64,000 bases of DNA from Gluconacetobacter tumulicola (lineage in GTDB: Bacteria; Pseudomonadota; Alphaproteobacteria; Acetobacterales; Acetobacteraceae), in NCBI RefSeq assembly GCF_014174215.1, contig NZ_JABEQL010000020.1:1-64000 (forward strand). Direction: 5' to 3'. Positions 24,967-33,430 of this stretch are shown piece by piece (position 1 is the first letter of the stretch; the number at the start of each line of letters is the position of its first letter). The notes below the pieces were generated by a model. The model was not told the origin of the DNA and made no database searches. It was given only the letters and a program-made list of their open reading frames with translations. Both the position numbers and the translations under genes were made by a program.

Positions 24967-26590
24967 CCCCATCCAGATCATCGAAGCGGGCATATTGCCG
25001 CCCCCGGCGGAGGCGCTGTCCCTGCTTGGCGGGAAGGCCTTCAATCTTGTGGTTCTGGCCGCGATGGGTCTGCCTGTACCGCCCGGGTTCGTCCTGCCGA
25101 CTTCGCTCTGCGCCCAATGGATCGCCGATGGGCCGCCGCCGATGGACGAATTCCGGGCGCGGGTCGCCGGCCCGCTGAGCCGTCTGGAGCAGGCGACCGG
25201 CCTGGCGTTCGGCGACGCGCGGCGGCCATTGCTGGTTTCGGTCCGCTCGGGTCCCCCCATCTCGATGCCCGGCATGCTCGATACGATCCTGAATGTGGGA
25301 CTGACGCGCGCGACCCTGCCGGGGATGATGGCGCTGACGGGCGATCCCCGCCTTGTCTGGGATTGTTATGCGCGACTGGTCCGCTCGTACGGGCAGGTCG
25401 TGCACGGCCTGGACCCGGCGCCCTTCGAGGATGCATCGGCACGTGCCCTGCTGGCCGGGCAGGCGGGAGGCCAGTCCGATCTCGATACCTTGTCCCTGCG
25501 CGGCCTTGCATTGCGGTATCTGGATATTTTTGAGGACCTGTCCGGACGGGCCTTTCCCGACACGCCCATGGAGCAGCTTCTGCTGTCGGTGGATGCGGTG
25601 TTCCGGTCATGGGAGTCGGAGCGCGCGAAAACCTACCGGCGGATCAGGTCCCTGACGGACCTGCCAGGGACGGCGGTGACCGTGCAGCGCATGGTCTATG
25701 GCAATTCGGGACCGAAATCGGGATCGGGCGTGGGATTCACGCGTGATCCTGCGACGGGCGAGAAGCGGCTTTATCTGGATTTTTCCTTCAACGCCCAGGG
25801 CGATGACGTGGTGTCCGGCCGCAGGCGGGTGACCCCCGCCAGCATGCTGTCCCGCATCATGCCGCAGGTCGCACAGGGTCTGGAGCATGTCGCCCGGCAG
25901 ATGGAAGACAGATTCCACGATATGCAGGATTTCGAATTCACTGTGGAAGACGGGCGGCTTTTCCTGTTGCAGACCCGCGCCGGCAAGCGATCCGCCTGGG
26001 CGCGGCTGAAGATCGCCGTCGATATGGTGCGCGAGGGCCTGATCGGCGTCGAGGAGGGGCTGCGGCAACTGGAAGGGCTGGATTACGCCGCCATCACGCG
26101 CCGGCGCGTGGTGGGCGCGCATGGCGATGCGATTGCCAAAGGAACGCCGGCCGGGATAGGTGCCGCGACGGGCGCCATTGTCATGAGCGCGGACGTCGCC
26201 CGGCAGTTTGCCCGGCAGGGGCGGCCGGCCATCCTGGTTAGCAATGACCTGTTGACCGAGGATATCGAAGGGATCGCCAGTGCCGAGGGGCTGCTTGCGG
26301 CGCATGGCGGCCGTACCAGCCATGCGGCGGTCGTGGCGCGCGAGCTCGGCAAGGTCGCCATTGTCGGATGCGCCGACCTGGTGGTTGCGCCCGACCGGAA
26401 AAACTGTGTGATCGCGGGAAGGCGTTTCGACAGCGGGGCGGAGATCACGCTCGATGGGGAAAGCGGCTGCATCTATGAGGGACGTATCACAATCGACGAA
26501 GAGCGCCCATATGATGAACTGGCGACAGTGGAAAGCTGGATGCTGGCGGGACCCGGCATGATGCCCGGGATCGCGTTCCCGTCAGGTTAA
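24914..26590 (+). CDS. Short pyruvate-phosphate-dikinase-like protein without TIM barrel
   Basis: A 558-residue protein containing only the first two modules of pyruvate phosphate dikinase. The nucleotide-binding ATP-grasp domain is seen in LLGGKAFNLVVLAAMGLPVP, VSVRSGPPISMPGMLDTILN, then GVGFTRDPATGEK and FTVEDGRLFLLQTR. The phosphohistidine domain has AAHGGRTSHAAVVARELGKV, with the His at about residue 470. Full dikinases have about 890 residues, with a C-terminal PEP/pyruvate barrel that is wholly absent here; the protein ends soon after the swivelling domain. It may pass phosphate from ATP to a partner other than pyruvate. The start is uncertain (24914 or 24938) and overlaps the preceding gene by about 50 bp. 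Confidence 0.85.
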   Translation: MRVASSPIMPWESGLQPDPIQIIEAGILPPPAEALSLLGGKAFNLVVLAAMGLPVPPGFVLPTSLCAQWIADGPPPMDEFRARVAGPLSRLEQATGLAFGDARRPLLVSVRSGPPISMPGMLDTILNVGLTRATLPGMMALTGDPRLVWDCYARLVRSYGQVVHGLDPAPFEDASARALLAGQAGGQSDLDTLSLRGLALRYLDIFEDLSGRAFPDTPMEQLLLSVDAVFRSWESERAKTYRRIRSLTDLPGTAVTVQRMVYGNSGPKSGSGVGFTRDPATGEKRLYLDFSFNAQGDDVVSGRRRVTPASMLSRIMPQVAQGLEHVARQMEDRFHDMQDFEFTVEDGRLFLLQTRAGKRSAWARLKIAVDMVREGLIGVEEGLRQLEGLDYAAITRRRVVGAHGDAIAKGTPAGIGAATGAIVMSADVARQFARQGRPAILVSNDLLTEDIEGIASAEGLLAAHGGRTSHAAVVARELGKVAIVGCADLVVAPDRKNCVIAGRRFDSGAEITLDGESGCIYEGRITIDEERPYDELATVESWMLAGPGMMPGIAFPSG

Positions 26591-26786
26591 AACGTCCCAA
26601 TGCTGAAAATGCGGGCCTGGGTCGATCATGTGAATGAATATCGCTGAGCCGGTTGGGAAGATTTTAGGGTTCATGTGCTGGACGCACAATATTTCGGGAC
26701 GGACATTCCCTGTCGGAAGACGATGATCACCACCCTGGGATGCGCCGCACCCTGCTGTCTACCCGGTGGAATCCAGAGTATGCGCG

Positions 26787-29700
26787 ATGTTTCTGACGAC
26801 TGTCTTTATCCGCCGGCCTGTGGCGACCACATTACTGAGTGTGGCCTGCATTCTGTGCGGCATCGTCGGCTATATCGCGCTGCCCGTCGCGGACCTGCCG
26901 AATATCGATTTTCCCGTCATCCAGGTTCAGGCGCAGCAGCCGGGGGGCTCGCCCGAGCAGATTGCCAGCTCCATCGCCGAACCGCTGGAGCGGCATCTGG
27001 GCAGTATTGCCGACCTGACCGAAATGACATCCCAGTCCAGCCAGGGGCAGTTGCGCGTCACGCTGCAATTCGCGCTCTCGCGCGACATCAATGGCGCGGC
27101 GCGTGATGTGGAAGCCGCGATCCAGGCGGCACGGGCGGATCTGCCGACCACGCTTCGCCAGAACCCGAGCTATTCGAAGGCCAACCCCAACGGGCCGCCA
27201 TCGCTGATCCTGGCGCTGACGTCGGATACCTACACGCTGCCCCAGCTCTATGATCAGGCGTCCAATCTCATCCTTCCGCGCCTGGCACAGGTGAAGGGGG
27301 TCGGTCAGGTACAGGTCAGCGGCAGTGCCCTGCCTGCCGTGCGCGTCGAGATGGACCCTTTGCCACTGTACAAATTCGGCATCGGGTTCGAGGATATCCG
27401 CGCGGCCCTGGCTTCGGCGAATGCCCATACGCCCAAGGGCTTCATCGATCAGGGGGACAGGCGCTTCACGCTGGAGACAAACGATCAGGCCCGGAGCGCG
27501 CAGGCCTATCGTGACCTCGTCGTCGCCTGGCGAAACAGCCGGCCGGTACGGCTGACGGATATCGCGCAGGTGGAGGATGGTGTCGAAGATGTGCGCAATG
27601 CCGGCTATTTCGACCGCAAGCCCGCCATTGTCGTGCAGGTGTTCATGCAGGCAGGGGCGAATATCGTACAGGCCCTCGATCAGATCAACATGACGCTGCC
27701 GCGTCTCCAGGCTTCCCTTCCGCCGGGGATCGACCTGCAGACGGTCATGGACCGTTCGCTGACGATCCGGGCCTCATTGGCCGACACGCGCATGACGCTT
27801 GTCCTGTCCGTCCTGCTCGTCGTGCTGACGGTTCTGCTGTTTCTCGGGACATGGCGGACGACATGCGTGCCCGCGCTGGTCATTCCCACGTCCATCATGG
27901 GCACGCTGGGGGTGATCAGCATGCTGGGCTATTCGCTCGACAACATGTCCCTGATGGCGCTGACCATCTCGACCGGATTCGTGGTCGATGACGCCATCGT
28001 GGTCATGGAGAATATCAGTCGCCATGTCGAGAAGGGTACCACGCCTTTCGAGGCCGCTATCCGGAGGGCTGGTGAAGTCGCCTTTACCGTCCTGTCGATT
28101 ACCCTTTCGCTGATTGCGGTCTTTCTGCCGATTCTTCTGATGGGGGGGATTGCCGGCCGCCTGTTCCACGAATTCGCCATGACGGTTTCGGTCAGTCTTC
28201 TCGTTTCCCTGTCATTGTCCCTCAGTCTCACGCCCATGCTCTGTGCGCGGATCGTGCGGGCCGGTCCGCAGGCTCCGGGGCGGTTCGCGACCCGTCTGGA
28301 ACAGGTTCATGACAGGGTCTTGCGTGCCTATGCAGGCAGTCTTGAATGGTCCCTGCGTCACAGGCGCATCATGGTGCTGACATTGCCCGCAACGGTCGGG
28401 TTGACGATCGTGGTCTATGCGCAGATGCCCAAGAGCCTCTTTCCCGACGAGGATACCGGCATGCTGCTGGGTCGGGTGATGGGGGACCAGGCCATTTCGT
28501 TCCAGGCGATGACCCGCAAGATGGACGAGGCGCAGGCTGCGCTTCTGAAGGACCCGGATGTGGCGGCCGTGGCCGGCTTTCTGGGCGGTCGCGGATCTTC
28601 GAACCAGGGGAACATCTTCATTCGCCTGACCGACAAGTCCCGGCGCCCCTATCCGCCCTCGACGACCATCGCCCATTTGAACCGGCGGCTGGCGAGTATG
28701 ACGGGCGCCCGCTTCTTCGCCCTGCAGCGCGGTGCCATCCGCATCGGCGCGCGGCCCAGCAACGCCGCCTATCAATATACGCTGGAGGGCGACAATCCGG
28801 CGGAGCTTTATGACTGGACCCAGAGGCTGACGACCGCGCTGACCCATCAGGCGGCCCTTATGGATGTGTCGTCCGACGTGCTGCTGGGCGGACAGGCGGT
28901 GAACGTTGCCATCGACCGGGATCTGGCAGCCAGGATGCAGCTGACGCCGCAGCTTGTCTCCAATATGCTGTTCGACGCCTATGGGCAGCGGGCGGCGTCC
29001 GTCATCTATAACAGCCTGAACCAATATCGCGTGGTCATGGAGGTCGACCCCCGTTTCTGGCAGGACCCGTCTTCCCTGCGGCAGGCGTGGATCAGCACTT
29101 CCGGCGGCAGTCCGCCTGGCGGCACGCAATCCAATACCGTGCGCGTGCGCATAGCCGCGGCGATGAGTGCCGCGAGCGCGCAGGGCGCACAATCCTTCCT
29201 CAACCAGATCGCCAACACGCTGGCGGGCGGTCGCTCGGCCTCGACCGGATCAGCCGTATCGACCGGCGCGGAAACGATGGTGCCACTGACCTTCGTCACC
29301 CGCACCATTGCGGGTCTGACGCCGCTTGCCATCAACCATCAGGGGCAGGAAGTCGCGACCACCATATCCTTCAACCTGCCGACGGGCGTCCCCCTCGGCC
29401 GGGCCATGCAGGTTGTGGAGGCGCAGGTTCTGGCCCTGCATCTGCCCCCTTCGATCCATGGTGCGTTTGTCGGGAATGCCGCGCAGTTGCAGAGCTCCTC
29501 CAGCAGCGAGCCGTTGCTGATCGTCGCCGCGCTGGCGGCGGTCTATATGGTGCTGGGCATTCTGTATGAAAGCTACGTCCATCCGCTGACGATCCTGTCG
29601 ACCCTGCCCTCCGCCGGGGTGGGTGCGCTGGTGGCCCTGTGGGTGTTCGGGGAGGATTTTTCGCTGATGGCCATGATCGGCGTGATCCTACTGATCGGCA

Positions 29701-30053
29701 TTGTCAAAAAGAACGCCATCATGCTGGTGGATTTTGCCCTGGATGCCGAGCGCGAACGTGGCGTCCCGCCCGAGCAGGCGATGCGTGAGGCCTGCCTGCT
29801 CCGGTTCCGTCCGATCATGATGACGACATTCGCCGCCGCGCTGGGGGCGCTGCCGCTTATCCTGGGGCATGGCTATGGCGCGGAACTGCGGCGGCCGCTT
29901 GGCATCGCGATCATCGGGGGGCTGGCTGTCAGCCAGGCACTCACACTTTATACCACGCCGGTCATCTACCTCTATCTGGGCCGGGTGGCGCTATATTGTT
30001 CATCCCTCCGTCGGGCCCGGAGGAAATTGTCCCCGGTAAATATGATGCGATAA
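26787..30053 (+). CDS. RND efflux transporter (MdtB/MdtC-like), orphan
   Basis: A 1088-residue inner-membrane pump; start at MFLTTVFIRRPVATTLLSVA (26787). It shows two 6-TM halves with large periplasmic loops. The proton-relay region is FVVDDAIVVMENISRHVEKG (about residue 405) and the second half has VYMVLGILYESYVHPLTIL and GIVKKNAIMLVDFALDAERE. This is the MdtBC branch, which normally forms heteromers with a sister pump and an MFP. Neither an MFP nor a second pump gene lies in the window near it. The 196-bp upstream spacer shows no clear feature. The two-component system beyond the IS element could regulate it, as BaeSR does for mdtABC. Confidence 0.94.
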   Translation: MFLTTVFIRRPVATTLLSVACILCGIVGYIALPVADLPNIDFPVIQVQAQQPGGSPEQIASSIAEPLERHLGSIADLTEMTSQSSQGQLRVTLQFALSRDINGAARDVEAAIQAARADLPTTLRQNPSYSKANPNGPPSLILALTSDTYTLPQLYDQASNLILPRLAQVKGVGQVQVSGSALPAVRVEMDPLPLYKFGIGFEDIRAALASANAHTPKGFIDQGDRRFTLETNDQARSAQAYRDLVVAWRNSRPVRLTDIAQVEDGVEDVRNAGYFDRKPAIVVQVFMQAGANIVQALDQINMTLPRLQASLPPGIDLQTVMDRSLTIRASLADTRMTLVLSVLLVVLTVLLFLGTWRTTCVPALVIPTSIMGTLGVISMLGYSLDNMSLMALTISTGFVVDDAIVVMENISRHVEKGTTPFEAAIRRAGEVAFTVLSITLSLIAVFLPILLMGGIAGRLFHEFAMTVSVSLLVSLSLSLSLTPMLCARIVRAGPQAPGRFATRLEQVHDRVLRAYAGSLEWSLRHRRIMVLTLPATVGLTIVVYAQMPKSLFPDEDTGMLLGRVMGDQAISFQAMTRKMDEAQAALLKDPDVAAVAGFLGGRGSSNQGNIFIRLTDKSRRPYPPSTTIAHLNRRLASMTGARFFALQRGAIRIGARPSNAAYQYTLEGDNPAELYDWTQRLTTALTHQAALMDVSSDVLLGGQAVNVAIDRDLAARMQLTPQLVSNMLFDAYGQRAASVIYNSLNQYRVVMEVDPRFWQDPSSLRQAWISTSGGSPPGGTQSNTVRVRIAAAMSAASAQGAQSFLNQIANTLAGGRSASTGSAVSTGAETMVPLTFVTRTIAGLTPLAINHQGQEVATTISFNLPTGVPLGRAMQVVEAQVLALHLPPSIHGAFVGNAAQLQSSSSSEPLLIVAALAAVYMVLGILYESYVHPLTILSTLPSAGVGALVALWVFGEDFSLMAMIGVILLIGIVKKNAIMLVDFALDAERERGVPPEQAMREACLLRFRPIMMTTFAAALGALPLILGHGYGAELRRPLGIAIIGGLAVSQALTLYTTPVIYLYLGRVALYCSSLRRARRKLSPVNMMR

Positions 30054-30074
30054 TCGCCATGGCGTGCCGCCTAG

Positions 30075-30934
30075 AGGGTGTTATGCATCGTGAGCGAGTA
30101 TAGCGGCGCTTCTGAGCATGAAGCATGCGAAAGCGACGACATGGAGACTTGCGAGCGTTGAAGCGTAGCGCTCGTAATCCTTGACGAGTCTGCGGCATCG
30201 TGTGGCCCATGCGAAAGACCGTTCTACGACCCATCGGCGCGGCAGCAGGACAAAGCCGCGCTTGGCCTCGGGCAATTTGACGACCTCAAGGGCGATACCG
30301 TGGGCCCGCGCTGCCTCGGCCGGCTTCTGGCCCGTGTATCCCTGATCGACATAGGCCAGTTCGACACTCTCGTCCGTCACTTCCTGAATGGCAGCGGCGA
30401 GGCGTCCGACTTCGGCGCGATCGTCCCGGTTGGCTGGCGTGACGTGCAGGGCCAGCAGATGGCCAAACGTGTCCACGGCCATATGCAGTTTCGAGCCCTT
30501 TTTGCGTTTCGCCCCATCATATCCGGCGCGCGGTCCGCTCTCCGGCGTCGAACGCAAGGTTCGGCTGTCGAGGATGGCTGCCGTGGGCTCCGCTTTACGG
30601 CCGGAGGCCATGCGCAGCACAGCCCGCAGGTCAGACGCCAGTGCTTCGAAACAGCCTGCTTCCATCCAGCGACGGGATTGCTGATAGACCGCCGACCACG
30701 GCGGAAGGTCATTCGGCATGGCGCGCCAGGCAATTCCGTAGCGGATCACGTAGCGCAGACCGTTGAACAGTTCGCGCAAATCATGCCGCCGCTGTTCCGC
30801 GTCCTCTCGCATCAGAACCAGATACGGGACAACCAACGACCATTCTTCGTCTGATACGTCAGAGGGATACGGCTTCCGAACTTGCGTCATTCAGCATTAC
30901 TGAACCAATCACGCACGAAAGTACATAACACCCT
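30075..30934 (-). mobile_element. IS427-group (IS5 family) insertion sequence, complete
   Basis: An 860-bp element bounded by perfect terminal inverted repeats AGGGTGTTATG and CATAACACCCT. It is flanked by the 4-bp target duplication CTAG at 30071-30074 and 30935-30938, the target typical of the IS427 group. It carries one full transposase gene and looks recent because ends, duplication and gene are all intact. It is inserted 21 bp after the RND pump gene and exactly at the stop codon of a small minus-strand ORF. Confidence 0.93.
30081..30890 (-). CDS. IS5/IS427-family DDE transposase
   Basis: A 269-residue transposase. An N-terminal DUF4096-type domain (WSLVVPYLVLMREDAEQRRH) is followed by a DDE domain with the Asp of AAILDSRTLRST, the Asp of LAYVDQGYTGQKP and the Glu of RWVVERSFAWATRCRRLVKD. 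Many IS427 elements split this into two frames; here it is one uninterrupted gene, so the element may be active. Its stop codon lies within or next to the left inverted repeat. Confidence 0.95.
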   Translation of the reverse strand: MTQVRKPYPSDVSDEEWSLVVPYLVLMREDAEQRRHDLRELFNGLRYVIRYGIAWRAMPNDLPPWSAVYQQSRRWMEAGCFEALASDLRAVLRMASGRKAEPTAAILDSRTLRSTPESGPRAGYDGAKRKKGSKLHMAVDTFGHLLALHVTPANRDDRAEVGRLAAAIQEVTDESVELAYVDQGYTGQKPAEAARAHGIALEVVKLPEAKRGFVLLPRRWVVERSFAWATRCRRLVKDYERYASTLASLHVVAFACFMLRSAAILAHDA

Positions 30935-31042
30935 CTAGAACGCACCGTACCAGACAACGAGGACCACGCCGGTCAAGACAGCATAAAAAAGAGACGCCAG
31001 AGAGGCGGCGAGACGGACGTCCATTGTCGTTTCCGATGGCAT
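30935..31042 (-). CDS. Small membrane protein candidate, 35 residues
   Basis: A short ORF on the minus strand starting MPSETTMDVRLAASLASL and continuing through a hydrophobic segment LFYAVLTGVVLVVWYGAF to a TAG. The hydrophobic part is long enough for one membrane span, with charged residues before it. A weak ribosome site (ACAGG) lies six bases upstream. Its stop codon is the TAG of the CTAG duplicated by the IS element and would have existed before insertion. Reality as a gene is uncertain; I do not recognise the family. Confidence 0.35.
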   Translation of the reverse strand: MPSETTMDVRLAASLASLFYAVLTGVVLVVWYGAF

Positions 31043-31214
31043 AAACCTGTCGGCATCTTCTTCCAAAGCGTTGCAATCGAAAAATTAACAAATGCCAACC
31101 AGGGCCGCTCAGGCCATGACTGGTGCTTTCTCCGCGGGTTCTGCTGCTACTATGCCGCGCGTTTCGTCTGGCTGGCGGCCTGACGGACAACAGCAAGGAG
31201 GAGAGACAAGCCAG

Positions 31215-31241
31215 ATGATCTTTCTGTTTCGATGGCCCTGA
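31215..31241 (+). CDS. Eight-codon leader ORF before the response regulator
   Basis: A strong Shine-Dalgarno AAGGAGGAGAG (31195-31205) is placed nine bases before an ATG that encodes only MIFLFRWP before TGA. The stop overlaps the start region of the response-regulator gene, whose ATG at 31232 has no ribosome site at normal distance. This suggests coupled translation through the leader. An alternative is that the ribosome site serves the 31232 ATG at an unusually long spacing. Confidence 0.35.
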   Translation: MIFLFRWP

Positions 31242-31933
31242 CCGCGCGCGCGCGCCTGCTTCTGGTCGAGGACGACCCGGCGACGGCGGCGTATCTGCGG
31301 GAAGGCCTGGCGGAGCATGATATCGATGTCTTTGCTGTCGCGAATGGGCCGGACGGATTACGGCGCGCGCTTTCGGAGCGATGGGACATCGTGATTCTCG
31401 ACCGGATGCTTCCGGGGCTGGGCGGGCTGGAGATCCTGACCCAGATGCGCGAACGCGATATCATGACGCCCGTGTTGTTTCTGACGACGATGGACGGGGT
31501 ATCCAGTCGCGTCCGTGGTCTTCGCCATGGCGCCGATGATTATATGATCAAGCCGTTTGCGCTGCGGGAGCTTGTCGCGCGGGTGCAGGTATTGCTGCGC
31601 AGGTTCACGCCGAGCCAGCACGTGACAATGCTGTGCGTCGCCGATGTCGCGCTTGACCTGCTGAGCCGGGAGGTCACGAGGCGCGGAGAAAAGATCCATC
31701 TGCAGCCACAGGAGCTGAAGCTTCTTGAATATTTCATGCGCAATCCCGGAACGATCATTTCGCGCCGGATGTTGCTGAAGGATGTGTGGAACATGGATTT
31801 TCCGGTTCGCACGAATATCGTCGAAACGCATCTCTCCCGGTTGCGGGAGAAGCTGGGACGACATGACAGGCCGCTGATCCATACCATCAAGGGAGCCGGC
31901 TATGTGATGAAAGAGTCCGATCTTGAGCCCTAG
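31232..31933 (+). CDS. OmpR/PhoB-family response regulator
   Basis: A 233-residue regulator. The receiver domain spans residues 8-120, with the acidic pair in VEDDPA, the phospho-acceptor Asp57 in IVILDRMLPG, Thr in LFLTTMDG and Lys in DDYMIKPFALREL. The winged-helix DNA-binding domain spans residues 135-230, with LQPQELKLLEYFMRNPGTII and HTIKGAGYVMK. It overlaps the kinase gene by 11 bp. Targets are not evident; the orphan RND pump on the other side of the IS element is a candidate, since such pairs often control efflux or metal genes. Confidence 0.95.
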   Translation: MALTARARLLLVEDDPATAAYLREGLAEHDIDVFAVANGPDGLRRALSERWDIVILDRMLPGLGGLEILTQMRERDIMTPVLFLTTMDGVSSRVRGLRHGADDYMIKPFALRELVARVQVLLRRFTPSQHVTMLCVADVALDLLSREVTRRGEKIHLQPQELKLLEYFMRNPGTIISRRMLLKDVWNMDFPVRTNIVETHLSRLREKLGRHDRPLIHTIKGAGYVMKESDLEP

Positions 31934-33338
31934 GCGTGGGATCGCCGCGATCAGGCAGATTGCCGGCACATCCTCTTTCCGGATCGTGACCAGCTTCGTC
32001 GGTTTCTTCCTGCTCTCCGGCATGCTGATCACCATCCTGACGGGATTTCATAACCAGCATCTGTTCGAGCGCCAGATCCGCCGGGCGATCACCAACGAAG
32101 GCGAAGAGACCTTTGCCGCGGCGGGACAGCCCGATGTCAGCCATTTTCTGCCCGTGGTGAAAGCCCTTGTCCGGAACGAACCGGGATTCTTCTATCTTTT
32201 GCAGGACAGGGCACAGATTGTTGTCGCGGGCAACATGCTGCATCTGCGGCCGGTCACCGGACCGCGATGGCTGTCCTGGGCGCATCGGCTGCCCCAGGAC
32301 GCGCATCAGGTCGCGGTCTATGGCGAGGGATATCGACTTTCTGACGGCGGCTATTACTTTGTCGGGATCGATGCGTCGCAGTTGACACGGCTGAGACATG
32401 ATCTGTGGAACACGGTCGCCTGGAGTTCCCTCGGCTTCATGACCCTGGGCCTGGCCGGCGGCATGCTGCTGAGCAATGCGGTCCTGAAACGGATCGAGAG
32501 CATCAGCATGACGGCGCGCAGCATCATGCGCGGCAATATCGCGCGCCGTATACCGCTGCGCGGGACGGGCGACGAATTCGACCATCTGTCGCAGAGCCTC
32601 AATGCGATGTTGGGGCAGAATGAAACCCTGATCGTCAGCCTGCGCCAGGTGTCGAATGATATCGCCCATGACATGCGCAGCCCCCTTTCACGCCTGCGGC
32701 ACAGGCTGGAGAGGGCAAAGGATCGTGAAGAGACGGTCGATGGGCTGAAAGACCAGATCGATCTTTCGATAGATGAACTCGACAGGGCGCTGGAGATTTT
32801 CGGCTCGCTCCTCGACCTGGCCCAGATCGAGGCCCGGACACAGAGTGACGAGTTCAGCGCGGTGGATCTTGTCGTCCTGATCAGCGAAATGGTGGAGATC
32901 TATCTGCCGATCATTGAAGACCATCGGCAGACTCTTCGCGTGACGCACCCGCCTGAGGCGATCGTGACGGGTCAGCCGGTTCTGCTGCGCCAGATGCTCG
33001 CGAATCTTCTGGAAAACGCGATTCATCACACACCGTCGGGCAGCACGATCGTGCTCGAGGTCTCGATCGGGGAAGGCGGGGTGCAGCTTGTCATTTCCGA
33101 CAATGGCGGCGGCATTCCCGCATGCGATCTTGAGCGGGTGTTCGACCGTTTCGTCAGGCTCGATAACAGTCGTTCGGAAGCGGGGAATGGATTGGGGCTC
33201 AGCATGGTCCGTGCGATCGTCCATCTGCATGCCGGCACCATCACATTGAGTGATAACGGGCCTGGATTGCGCTGCCTGATCGCCCTTCCATGCGAGAACA
33301 GGGCACGCATCCAGGCCGGCCAGTCCGCCGGACCATGA
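31923..33338 (+). CDS. Membrane sensor histidine kinase
   Basis: A 471-residue kinase starting with TTG inside the end of the response-regulator gene. TM1 is about residues 20-45, then a periplasmic sensor part of roughly 110 residues, TM2 about 165-185, and a HAMP segment ending near GDEFDHLSQSLNAML. The phospho-acceptor His lies in SNDIAHDMRSPLSRLRHRLE (about residue 250). The N, G1 and G2 boxes are ANLLENAIHHTPSG, ISDNGGGIP and GNGLGLSMV. It forms a pair with the upstream regulator. The periplasmic part has no recognisable ligand motif. Confidence 0.94.
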   Translation: MSPRRGIAAIRQIAGTSSFRIVTSFVGFFLLSGMLITILTGFHNQHLFERQIRRAITNEGEETFAAAGQPDVSHFLPVVKALVRNEPGFFYLLQDRAQIVVAGNMLHLRPVTGPRWLSWAHRLPQDAHQVAVYGEGYRLSDGGYYFVGIDASQLTRLRHDLWNTVAWSSLGFMTLGLAGGMLLSNAVLKRIESISMTARSIMRGNIARRIPLRGTGDEFDHLSQSLNAMLGQNETLIVSLRQVSNDIAHDMRSPLSRLRHRLERAKDREETVDGLKDQIDLSIDELDRALEIFGSLLDLAQIEARTQSDEFSAVDLVVLISEMVEIYLPIIEDHRQTLRVTHPPEAIVTGQPVLLRQMLANLLENAIHHTPSGSTIVLEVSIGEGGVQLVISDNGGGIPACDLERVFDRFVRLDNSRSEAGNGLGLSMVRAIVHLHAGTITLSDNGPGLRCLIALPCENRARIQAGQSAGP

Positions 33339-33430
33339 TCGACGGGAGCGCGACATTCTGCAGAATCGCCTGGAATCCGCCTCCGTCCTCTTTCGGGCCG
33401 TTCTCGCTTACGCGCATTTCAAAAAAATGT

